The notes under the pieces were generated by a model, which was given only the letters and a program-made list of their open reading frames with translations, searched no databases and was not told the origin of the DNA. From positions 186,001-250,000 of the forward strand of contig NZ_JACHGV010000009.1 of NCBI RefSeq assembly GCF_014202475.1: DNA of 64,000 nucleotides. Reading direction: 5' to 3'. The position numbers and the translations under genes are program-made. This document shows, one piece after another, positions 41,640 to 49,324 of the stretch (position 1 is the stretch's first letter; every line of letters begins with the position of its first letter). The stretch is from Streptomyces paradoxus (GTDB lineage: Bacteria > Actinomycetota > Actinomycetes > Streptomycetales > Streptomycetaceae).

Positions 41640-44180
41640 GTGATCCGTGACGACGCCCTGGCCTCCCTGCCCGTACGCGCTGCCCTGCCCGCACTGCGCG
41701 AAGCCCTCGACGGGCACGGCACCGCCGTCCTCGTGGCGCCGCCCGGCACCGGCAAGACGACCCTGGTGCCGCTGGCGCTGGCGGGACTGCTCGGGGAGGG
41801 GCCCGGGCGGCGGGTGATCGTGGCCGAGCCGCGGCGGATCGCCGCCCGGGCCGCGGCACGGCGGATGGCATGGCTGCTGGGTGAGAAGCCCGGCGAGAGC
41901 GTCGGCTACACCGTGCGCGGGGAACGAGTCGTCGGCCGGCACACGCGCGTGGAGGTCGTGACGACCGGCGTGCTCGTCCAGCGGCTGCAGCGGGACCAGG
42001 AGCTGGCCTCTGCCGACGTGGTGGTGCTCGACGAGTGCCACGAGCGGCACCTGGACGCGGACACGGCCGCGGCCTTCCTGTGGGACGTGCGTCAGACGCT
42101 GCGTCCGGAGCTGCGGCTGGTGGCCGCCTCGGCGACGACCGACGCGCGGGGGTGGGCGCGGCTGCTGGGCGGGGCGCCGGTGGTGGAGGCGCAGGGCACG
42201 GCGTATCCCGTGGAGGCCGTGTGGGCGCCGCCGGTGCGGCCCGTACGCCCGCCGCACGGCATGCGGGTCGATCCGGCGCTGCTGGCGCATGTGGCGTCGG
42301 TGGTGCGGCGGGCCCTGGCCGAGCGCGAGGGGGACGTGCTGTGCTTCCTGCCGGGGGTGGGCGAGATCGCCCGGGTCGCCGGGCAGCTCGGGGGGCTCGG
42401 GGATGTCGAGGTGCTCCAGGTGCACGGGCGGGCGCCGGCGGCCGTACAGGACGCGGTGCTGGCGCCCGGGGAGCGGCGGCGGGTCGTGCTGGCCACCTCC
42501 GTCGCGGAGTCGTCTCTGACCGTGCCGGGGGTGCGCGTGGTCGTGGACGCTGGGCTGGCGCGCGAGCCGCGGGTGGATCACGCGCGCGGGCTGAGCGCGC
42601 TGACGACGGTGCGGGCGTCGCAGGCCTCCGGGCGGCAGCGGGCCGGGCGGGCCGGACGTGAGGCGCCGGGGACGGTGTACCGGTGCTGGGCGGAGGCCGA
42701 GGACGCGCGTCTGCCGCGGTATCCCTCGCCGGAGATCAAGGTGGCCGACCTGACGGCGTTCGCGCTCCAGGTGGCGTGCTGGGGGGATCCGGATGCGTCG
42801 GGTCTGGCGCTGCTGGACGGGCCGCCGAGCGGGGCGATGGCGGCGGCGCGGGACGTACTGGCGGCGGTGGGCGCGGTGGACTCCGCCGGGCGGGCCACGG
42901 AGCGGGGAGTCCGGCTGAGCCGGGTGGGGGTGCATCCCCGGCTGGGGCGGGCGCTGCTCGACTCCGTCCCGTTCGTGGGGGCGGAGAGGGCCGCGGAGGT
43001 CGTGGCGCTGTTGAGCGAGGAGGCTCCGCGGGAGTACGGCGATGATCTGGCCGGTGCTTTGCGTCGTGCCCGGCGTGGGGGTGACGCCTATTCCGGGCGG
43101 TGGCGGAGTGAGGTCCGGCGGCTGCGGGCCTCCGCCGGGGAGATGTCCCGCCCCCCTGCCGGTGACGGGCGTCCGGAGGCCGGGGCAGACGGCCTCGGGA
43201 AACTCTCCGAAGATCGGCAAGTGGGCCTCGTCGCCGCTCTCGCCTTTCCCGAGCGGGTCGCCAAGGCCGAGGGCGGGTCGTATCTCATGGTGTCCGGGAC
43301 GCGTGCGGAGGTCGGCGCGGGGAGTGCGCTGCACGGGGCGCAGTGGGTGGCCGTCGCCGTGGCGGACCGGCCCGTCGGCAAGGGGCACGCGCGTGTGCGG
43401 TCGGGGGCGGTCGTGGACGAGGACGTGGCCCGGCGTGCCGCAGGGTCGCTGCTCGGTGAACGGGACGAGGTCCGGTGGGACGGCGGGGACGTCGTCGCCC
43501 GGAGGGTGGAGCGGCTGGGGGCCGTGGAGCTGGCGGTGCGGGCGCTGAAGGACGCCGCGCCCGGGCTCGTGCGCGACGCGCTGCTCGACGGGCTGAGGCG
43601 GGAGGGATTCGGGCTGCTGCGGTGGTCGGCGGAGGCCGATGCCCTGCGGCAGCGGCTGGCGTTCCTGCGGCTCCATGTCGGGGCGCCCTGGCCGGACGTG
43701 TCCGACGGGGCGCTGCACGCGCGCGTGGAGGAGTGGCTGGAGCCTGAGTTCGGGCGGGCGCGGCGGCGGGCCGATCTGGCGCGGATCGACGCCGGGCAGG
43801 CGCTGGCCCGGCTGCTGCCCTGGGCCTCCGGAGAGGCGGGGCGGCTCGACGAGCTGGCCCCGGAGCGGATGACCGTGCCGAGCGGTTCGAGGATCCGGAT
43901 CGACTACTCCCGGCCCGAGCAGCCCGTGCTGGCGGTGAAGCTGCAGGAGATGTTCGGGCTCCAGGAGTCGCCCCGGGTCGCCGGGGTGCCGCTGCTCGTG
44001 CATCTGCTGTCCCCGGCCGGGCGCCCGGCCGCCGTCACCGCGGATCTCGCCTCGTTCTGGCGGGACGGCTACCGGGGCGTGCGGGCGGAGCTGCGGGGGC
44101 GGTATCCGAAGCATCCGTGGCCCGAGGACCCGGCGGGTGCCGAGCCGACCCGGCACACCAACGCGCGGCTCAGGCGCTGA
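41640..44180 (+). CDS. hrpB: ATP-dependent RNA helicase HrpB
   Basis: The product is 846 residues, standard length for HrpB. DEAH-type helicase motifs are in order: VAPPGTGKTTLVPLAL (Walker A), VLDECHERHLD (motif II, about 131), ASATTD (motif III), and QRAGRAGREAPG (motif VI, about 333), followed by the HA2 domain and the HrpB-specific C-terminal domain (HPWPEDPAGAEPT). The substrate of bacterial HrpB is poorly known. The GTG at 41640 is 36 bases after the methyltransferase, suggesting co-transcription. The 3' end overlaps the convergent DUF3068 gene by 11 bases. Confidence 0.95.
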   Translation: MIRDDALASLPVRAALPALREALDGHGTAVLVAPPGTGKTTLVPLALAGLLGEGPGRRVIVAEPRRIAARAAARRMAWLLGEKPGESVGYTVRGERVVGRHTRVEVVTTGVLVQRLQRDQELASADVVVLDECHERHLDADTAAAFLWDVRQTLRPELRLVAASATTDARGWARLLGGAPVVEAQGTAYPVEAVWAPPVRPVRPPHGMRVDPALLAHVASVVRRALAEREGDVLCFLPGVGEIARVAGQLGGLGDVEVLQVHGRAPAAVQDAVLAPGERRRVVLATSVAESSLTVPGVRVVVDAGLAREPRVDHARGLSALTTVRASQASGRQRAGRAGREAPGTVYRCWAEAEDARLPRYPSPEIKVADLTAFALQVACWGDPDASGLALLDGPPSGAMAAARDVLAAVGAVDSAGRATERGVRLSRVGVHPRLGRALLDSVPFVGAERAAEVVALLSEEAPREYGDDLAGALRRARRGGDAYSGRWRSEVRRLRASAGEMSRPPAGDGRPEAGADGLGKLSEDRQVGLVAALAFPERVAKAEGGSYLMVSGTRAEVGAGSALHGAQWVAVAVADRPVGKGHARVRSGAVVDEDVARRAAGSLLGERDEVRWDGGDVVARRVERLGAVELAVRALKDAAPGLVRDALLDGLRREGFGLLRWSAEADALRQRLAFLRLHVGAPWPDVSDGALHARVEEWLEPEFGRARRRADLARIDAGQALARLLPWASGEAGRLDELAPERMTVPSGSRIRIDYSRPEQPVLAVKLQEMFGLQESPRVAGVPLLVHLLSPAGRPAAVTADLASFWRDGYRGVRAELRGRYPKHPWPEDPAGAEPTRHTNARLRR

Positions 44181-45162
44181 CCGACGACGGTTCCTCGGCC
44201 GCCGTGGGTGCCGGGCCCGAGAGCCGGCGGCCGCGGGCCTCCAGGTACAGCGCGAGGGCCAGCAGGAGGACGCCGAGGGTCAGGAAGCCCCAGGGCAGGT
44301 AGGACGTCATCACCAGGACGAGCAGGCGCTGGGACTTCACCAGGTCGACGGTGTGCGTGATGTAGTCCTCGCGCATCTTCACGTGGCCGGCGAACGCGGT
44401 CACCTTGTCGCGGTCGCCGAGGAGAGTGCCGCCGCGCAGTTCCTCCCGGTGGATCTCCTCTCCGTACACGGGGGCGCCGGTGAGGGGTTCGACCCAGAAC
44501 TTGCGGACCGTGGTGTACCAGCGGGTCGTGCCGGTCTGTGCCACCGCCTCGGGGGTGAGGCCCTCGACGGGCAGGGTCTTGGGGATCTTCACCTTGGTCC
44601 AGGGGATGGTCTGCTCGAAGTAGTAGACCTCCAGGCCGCGGAAGTCCTGGGTGCCCTCGTACGTGATGGGCGCGGTGACGCGGGCCTGGGCGTCGAAGTA
44701 CTCGTAGTCCCGTTTCTCCGTCAGGAAGGGCCACTTGAACTCGATGCCCGTGCGGCGCACCGGGTCACCGTCGACCATTTCGCCGGTGGCGTGGACGGGT
44801 TCCTGGGTGTGGGCGTCGAAGATGTAGCGCTCGGGGATCTTGGAGACCATCTCGCCGTCGGGGCCGACGACGTAGGACAGGCCGTCCCAGACGACGACGT
44901 CCCGCCCGGCCGACTCCTCGATCCGCTCGGAGGCCTCCACGTTGCCCTTGAGGGTCTGGACGATGGTGACCTTGGGGACCTTCTTCGCCCGCATGGTGCC
45001 GTAGTCGAGGAGGGTGGCGTCCTTCGCCTCCAGGACCATGTCCTGGTACTGGTTCGCGGGGACCTTGGCGAGGCGCGGGAAGGCGTACCAGCGCAGCAGC
45101 GGGGACAGGGCCGCGAAGAACACGGCGAGGGCGAGCAGGACCAGGCCGGCCTTGCGGCGCAT
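44170..45162 (-). CDS. DUF3068-domain (PorA-family) membrane protein
   Basis: The product is 330 residues. Membrane helices lie at each end (about 5-25 and 280-305) with a large extracytoplasmic beta-rich domain between. DUF3068 features such as GRDVVVWDGLSYVVGPDG, YEGTQDFRGLEVYYFEQTIP and WVEPLTGAPVYGEEIHREE are present. The family is widespread in actinobacteria and its role is unknown; a link to the cell envelope is likely from the topology. Confidence 0.9.
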   Translation of the reverse strand: MRRKAGLVLLALAVFFAALSPLLRWYAFPRLAKVPANQYQDMVLEAKDATLLDYGTMRAKKVPKVTIVQTLKGNVEASERIEESAGRDVVVWDGLSYVVGPDGEMVSKIPERYIFDAHTQEPVHATGEMVDGDPVRRTGIEFKWPFLTEKRDYEYFDAQARVTAPITYEGTQDFRGLEVYYFEQTIPWTKVKIPKTLPVEGLTPEAVAQTGTTRWYTTVRKFWVEPLTGAPVYGEEIHREELRGGTLLGDRDKVTAFAGHVKMREDYITHTVDLVKSQRLLVLVMTSYLPWGFLTLGVLLLALALYLEARGRRLSGPAPTAAEEPSSVSA

Positions 45163-45187
45163 CTCGGCCTCCCTCCCGGGCGGGCGG

Positions 45188-45322
45188 TCAGGGGTGTGCG
45201 GGCACGGTCGTCAGCAGCGGCTTCGGGGACGTCCCGCCCGAGGGCGAGCCGAGGGCGGTCAGCGTCAGGACCACCGCGAACGCGACGGCGAGACCGGTGG
45301 CGGCGGCGATGAGGGCGCGCAT
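45188..45322 (-). CDS. SPW_0924-family small membrane protein
   Basis: The product is 44 residues: one membrane helix (about 5-25, IAAATGLAVAFAVVLTLTAL) then a Pro/Gly/Ser tail. I recognise this as the SPW_0924 family, short Streptomyces proteins found upstream of a DUF3068 gene. Its stop lies 25 bases before the DUF3068 start, so the two form a small operon. Confidence 0.78.
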   Translation of the reverse strand: MRALIAAATGLAVAFAVVLTLTALGSPSGGTSPKPLLTTVPAHP

Positions 45323-45436
45323 ACGGAGCCTCCCCACGGGTCGTGAAGGGTCGTGACGGAACGAGAACTGATACTCCGTCAGGTTTCTCGGCACCGTAGC
45401 AACGCGCGGCGGAGATGAGAACACGTTGCACACACA

Positions 45437-45467
45437 ACGACGCCCCTCCGTATAAGAGGGGCGTCGT
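45437..45467 (-). terminator. hairpin terminator downstream of the lytic transglycosylase
   Basis: A 12-base perfect stem, ACGACGCCCCTC (45437-45448) with GAGGGGCGTCGT (45456-45467), encloses a 7-base loop. It begins 16 bases after the transglycosylase stop. No U-run follows, as is usual for Streptomyces terminators. Confidence 0.7.
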
Positions 45468-45483
45468 GTGTCGTACCTGAGAG

Positions 45484-47226
45484 CTATGCGCTCGGACTGG
45501 CCGACGGGCTCGGCGAGGACGTCTCGGCCGCCGCCACGGTCAGTTCGACGGTGAGCGTCGCTCCGCCGGCCGTGGTGATGCGCAGCAGGAACGTGCCGGT
45601 CGTGTCGTCCGCGTACAGCTTCGGCAGCTTCAGCAGGCCCTTCGCGTCCGTCTTCAGGCCCGTGAGGGTGCGGACGGTCTTGCCGTCGGCGTCCTTGAAG
45701 TAGGGGCCCTTGCCGTTGGCGGTCGGGTTGTCCGCCGACGTGATCAGCGTGGCGGTGGCCGCGACACCGTCGGCGACGGCGCCCTGGTAGGTGGCCTTCA
45801 CCTCGACCTGGTTGGCGAACTCGCCGCCGGGGGCGCAGGTCAGCGCGGTGTCGCCGGTGCGGGCGAGGGCGTCCGCGGCGCGCTCGGTGACGGTGGCCTT
45901 GTAGTCGAGGCCCGGGACGGTACGGCCCACGACGGTGGCGCGGACGGTGACCGCTCCGGTCTTCTCCCCTGCCTGCAGGGCGGGTGCCACGGCGACGCCG
46001 GAGCTGTTGGTGGCGACCGTGGCCACGCTCTCACCGCCGGTGAAGGTGGTGTCCGTGTCCCCGACGATCGTGAAGCGGACCCTGACCTTGGCGACGGCCT
46101 TGCCGGCCTCCGTCTCGGCGCGGGTGCTGATCCGCTTGCCGAACGTGTCGCCGGCCATGGCGGTGAGCTTCGCCGTTCCGGCGTCCTCCAGGTGGTCCAC
46201 CGTGTCGGTGGGAGTGGGGGGCGTCGTGGGCGGCGGCGTGGACGGCGGGCCGGGCGGGGTCGTGGGCGGCTTCGGGGTCGTCGTACCGCCGCCGGGCTTG
46301 CCGGGATTGCCGGGCTTGGAGCGCTCGGGACCGGGTGTCGGGCTGCCGGGAGCGGTGGTGCCCGGCGTGGTGGGCGTGGGGCTCGCGCCCGCGCCGTCGT
46401 CGCTGCGGTTGCCGGGCAGCGTGCCGGTGCCGTCCGGGACCTCGTGCGTGCCCTTGCGGTAGTACTCCAGCCACCTCATGACGAGGTTCAGGTACTCCCG
46501 CGACTGGTTGTAGCTGAGGATCGCCCGGTCGAGGTCGTCCTGGTCGGACAGGTCCCAGTTGTTGCGGCAGAGGTAGTGGCCGGCGGCGAGCGCGGCGTCG
46601 TAGATGTTGTTGGGGTCCTTCTTGCCGTCGGCGTTGCCGTCGCGGCCGGCCCAGGCCCAGGTGGAGGGGATGAACTGCATGGGGCCGACGGCCGAGTCGT
46701 ACGTGCTGTCGCCGTCGTACGCGCCATCGTCGGTGTCCTTGATGAGGGCGAAGCCGTTGCCGTCGAGCTGGGGGCCCAGGATCGGCTTGAGGGTGGTGCC
46801 CTCGGCGTCGACCCGGCCTCCGCGGGCCTGTCCCGACTCCACCCGGCCGATGGCGGCGAGGAGTTGCCAGGGCAGGTTGCAGCCGGGCTTCTTCTCGCGC
46901 AGCGCGGACTCGGCCTTCTTGTAGGCGTCGAGGACGGTCGCGGGGATGCCGGCTTCCGTGGCGCCGGTGCCGCCCGGGCCGGGGCCCGTGGACGGTGACG
47001 GGTTGGGACTCTTGAGCGGAGGCAGATCCGTGTAGTACGGCGAGTTGCCGGTGGCGCTGCCGTCGGAGGCACTCGCTTCGGGTGAGGGCGTGGCGTCGGC
47101 AGCGGTCTGTCTGCCGTGGTCGTTCACACCCGGAGCCTGGGAGGCGGACAGGGCCGCGACCGCGACCGCGGCCACGGCGGTGGTCGCCGCTCCCTTGCGC
47201 AGCCTCCTGCCGAATTGCGCCGCCAT
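45484..47226 (-). CDS. secreted lytic murein transglycosylase with C-terminal repeat domain
   Basis: The product is 580 residues. A signal peptide (about 1-33) is followed by a Ser/Pro-rich segment and an SLT-like catalytic domain (about 105-260). The domain has LPWQLLAAIGRVESGQARGG, which carries the catalytic Glu, then DSAVGPMQFIPSTWAWAGRD and ALAAGHYLCRNNWDLSD. A Pro/Gly/Thr linker and a C-terminal Ig-like, beta-rich region (about 350-570) follow. It cleaves peptidoglycan with formation of anhydromuramic acid. The region 47227-47568 upstream (342 bases) is noncoding and shared with the divergent DUF4184 gene; I found no riboswitch there, only an imperfect TCACCAGTTGGTCA palindrome. Confidence 0.9.
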   Translation of the reverse strand: MAAQFGRRLRKGAATTAVAAVAVAALSASQAPGVNDHGRQTAADATPSPEASASDGSATGNSPYYTDLPPLKSPNPSPSTGPGPGGTGATEAGIPATVLDAYKKAESALREKKPGCNLPWQLLAAIGRVESGQARGGRVDAEGTTLKPILGPQLDGNGFALIKDTDDGAYDGDSTYDSAVGPMQFIPSTWAWAGRDGNADGKKDPNNIYDAALAAGHYLCRNNWDLSDQDDLDRAILSYNQSREYLNLVMRWLEYYRKGTHEVPDGTGTLPGNRSDDGAGASPTPTTPGTTAPGSPTPGPERSKPGNPGKPGGGTTTPKPPTTPPGPPSTPPPTTPPTPTDTVDHLEDAGTAKLTAMAGDTFGKRISTRAETEAGKAVAKVRVRFTIVGDTDTTFTGGESVATVATNSSGVAVAPALQAGEKTGAVTVRATVVGRTVPGLDYKATVTERAADALARTGDTALTCAPGGEFANQVEVKATYQGAVADGVAATATLITSADNPTANGKGPYFKDADGKTVRTLTGLKTDAKGLLKLPKLYADDTTGTFLLRITTAGGATLTVELTVAAAETSSPSPSASPSA

Positions 47227-47568
47227 AGAGTGAACCCCTCCCGTGGACGCCCGAGCGCCCGGTCTACGTCTGCAGTGTTCGCCCTGTTGTGACGATCCAA
47301 CCGCCCGAGGGGTTGCCCTTGGACGGCCACAACTCTGTTCTCTTGCGTGCTCTGCTCTTAACCGCGTTCACGTCATCGACGCGCTCCCCGCGCGGCGACT
47401 CTGGCGACCCTACGACAACTTCCTTTGCTCGGGCACCCGTTCGTGACCGTTTTTCACCAGTTGGTCATGTGCTCATGGGAACGCCGTCGACGGAGCGGCA
47501 TCCCGCATACTGGGCCACTGACCGCCGGGCGTACCGGCCTGGTGCAACGACCGTCACGGGGAGCCGAG

Positions 47569-48426
47569 TTGCCGTTCACGCTGAGCCATGCGGCAGCCGT
47601 GCTGCCCGCCGTCCGCACCGACGGCACCGGCCGGGGCCCGCTGGTGCCCGCCGTGCTCGTGGCGGGTTCCTTCGCACCCGACATGACCTACTACGCGGCG
47701 AGTGTGCTGTCCGGGGCGATGCAGTTCGGCGACGTCACGCACGCCCTCCCGGGTGTCTTCACGGTCGATGTCCTCATCGCCTGGGCGCTGGTGGGGCTGT
47801 GGCTGCTGGTGCGCGAGCCGCTCGTCGCGTTGCTGCCGCGGGCCCGGCAGGGACAAGTGGCGGCCCTGCTGCGGTGCGGGGCGCCGCGCGAGCGGGTGCG
47901 GCCGTCGCTGGTGGCGCGGTGGTACCTGTCCGCGGTGCTCGGTGCGCTGACCCATGTGGTGTGGGACGCGTTCACGCATCTCGACCGGTGGGGCATGCGG
48001 TTGTTTCCGGCGCTGGGCCGGGAGGTGGCGGGCTCGCCGCTGTACTGGTACCTGCAGTACGGCGGTTCGGCGGTGGCCGCGGTCGTGATCGCCGTGTTCG
48101 TGGCGCGAGCCCTGCGGCGGGTGCCCGTGGGCGAGCCGGTGGGGGTCCCGCTCCTCGCGGTACGGGACCGGTGGGCGGCCGCCGCCCTGATCGGCGGCTT
48201 CGCGCTGGTGGGGGCCGTGCAGCGGGCGTGGCGGTGGTGGGCTTACTGGGGCTCGGCCGCGAAGCCGTGGGAGATCATTCCGACGGTGTGTTTCGGCGCG
48301 GGCGCGGGACTCGTCCCGGCGCTGCTGCTCTACGCCGTGGGGGTCAGGGCGCGGCGTCCGGTTCCGTTCCCCACCGGTCCTGCCCCGGCCACCGAGACGG
48401 AGCCGAGCCGCCCGGCCGCTCACTGA
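47569..48426 (+). CDS. DUF4184-family membrane protein
   Basis: The product is 285 residues, beginning LPFTLSHAAAVLPAVRTDG, the family's usual N-terminus. About six membrane helices are interleaved with conserved His and Asp (GALTHVVWDAFTHLDRWG). The pattern resembles membrane-bound metal-dependent hydrolases of the YdjM type. The TTG start at 47569 is supported by GGGGAG at a good distance and by the family N-terminus. The last 83 bases overlap the convergent hypothetical gene. Confidence 0.85.
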   Translation: MPFTLSHAAAVLPAVRTDGTGRGPLVPAVLVAGSFAPDMTYYAASVLSGAMQFGDVTHALPGVFTVDVLIAWALVGLWLLVREPLVALLPRARQGQVAALLRCGAPRERVRPSLVARWYLSAVLGALTHVVWDAFTHLDRWGMRLFPALGREVAGSPLYWYLQYGGSAVAAVVIAVFVARALRRVPVGEPVGVPLLAVRDRWAAAALIGGFALVGAVQRAWRWWAYWGSAAKPWEIIPTVCFGAGAGLVPALLLYAVGVRARRPVPFPTGPAPATETEPSRPAAH

Positions 48427-49069
48427 GCGTGCTGTCCGTCGTGATGTACACGGTGATGGTGGTGTGCGCGGGGCGGGGACGTGGCAGCAGGGTGAGGACG
48501 AGAGCCAGGCAGTCGCGGGCCAGCCGGGCCCAGGGGCGGGAGGGTTTGCCCGGCGTACCGGACATGCCGGCGGGCCGGGTCCCGGTGAGTGGGTGACCGG
48601 CGACGGCGGACAGGTCGGCGATGGTCAGCGTGTTGTCGACGCCGATGACGCCGGCGAGGGCGGCCAGAGCGTCGGTGCCGGTGAGGCCGGTGAGTGCGGC
48701 GAGGGCGTCCGTGTCGGCGGGACCGGTCAGGGCGAACAGGGCATCGGTGCTGGTGAGGCCCAGCAGAGCAGCGGTTTCGGCGAGGCCGGTGAGGGCCGCC
48801 GGAGCGTCGTTGCCGGCGAGCGCGGGGGTGGCGGGCGGGCCGTCCGCACCGGGAAGAACCGTGGCGGCGGTCAGGGCGCCGGTGCCGGCGGAGCCGGTCA
48901 GCCGCCGTCGGCGCGTGGCCGAGCGCTGCCGGAGGTCCGCCGTCGCGTGGCGCAGGGCCGTGGTGAAGGTGACGGGGACGCGAACCGTACTCGCGGCGGC
49001 CTCGAACGCCGGGACCGGCGGCAGTGCCGCGCCTGGTGCCCTGCGGCTGAGGAGCGTGCGTATACCCAT
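48344..49069 (-). CDS. hypothetical protein with internal 12-residue repeats
   Basis: The product is 241 residues with no known domain. The N-terminus MGIRTLLSRRAPGAALPPVP and the segment STVRVPVTFTTALRHA resemble Streptomyces proteins encoded beside polA, from memory. Residues 92-148 consist of about five degenerate repeats of a 12-residue unit near ALTGLTGTDALA, which interrupts the rest. Third positions are C-rich in this frame, supporting coding on this strand. The C-terminal 28 residues are encoded antisense to the end of the DUF4184 gene. The ATG at 49069 has only a weak ribosome-binding site; the ORF is open further upstream. Confidence 0.5.
   Translation of the reverse strand: MGIRTLLSRRAPGAALPPVPAFEAAASTVRVPVTFTTALRHATADLRQRSATRRRRLTGSAGTGALTAATVLPGADGPPATPALAGNDAPAALTGLAETAALLGLTSTDALFALTGPADTDALAALTGLTGTDALAALAGVIGVDNTLTIADLSAVAGHPLTGTRPAGMSGTPGKPSRPWARLARDCLALVLTLLPRPRPAHTTITVYITTDSTLSERPGGSAPSRWPGQDRWGTEPDAAP
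48626..48796 (-). repeat. degenerate 36-base tandem repeat in the hypothetical gene
   Basis: The DNA encodes units ALTGLAETAALL, GLTSTDALF (short), ALTGPADTDALA, ALTGLTGTDALA and ALAGVIGVDNTL. The period is 36 bases except for one 27-base unit. The repeat preserves frame. Confidence 0.7.
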
Positions 49070-49324
49070 GCCCCGCATCTTTGCGAGCACCATGGGCGCA
49101 GGCGTCTTCTCGGGGGCCACGCGAGTGACGGTTTCAGTGGTGGCCGGGGCGGGGGCGGGTGACCAGGGCGGGCCGGTGCCCCGGCTGAGGCGGGCCCCCA
49201 GGGCCCGGCCCGGGCAGGGCTCCGGCGCCTCGGGCATGCCGGCCCTCGGCACCCCGGCCGGCACGGGGCCCGGGCCACGGGAGACTCCCCCCACCCGGGC
49301 CACCGCTCTGTTCCACCCGGCGGG

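Noticed and set aside
40587..44156. A 1189-residue open frame on the minus strand
   Set aside because: It is an antisense shadow of hrpB and the methyltransferase: composition is Arg/Pro/His-rich with no domain, while the plus strand carries clear helicase motifs.
47227..47568. Possible c-di-AMP (ydaO-type) riboswitch before the lytic transglycosylase
   Set aside because: Such riboswitches often precede cell-wall hydrolase genes in actinobacteria, so I looked, but the conserved core sequences are not present here.
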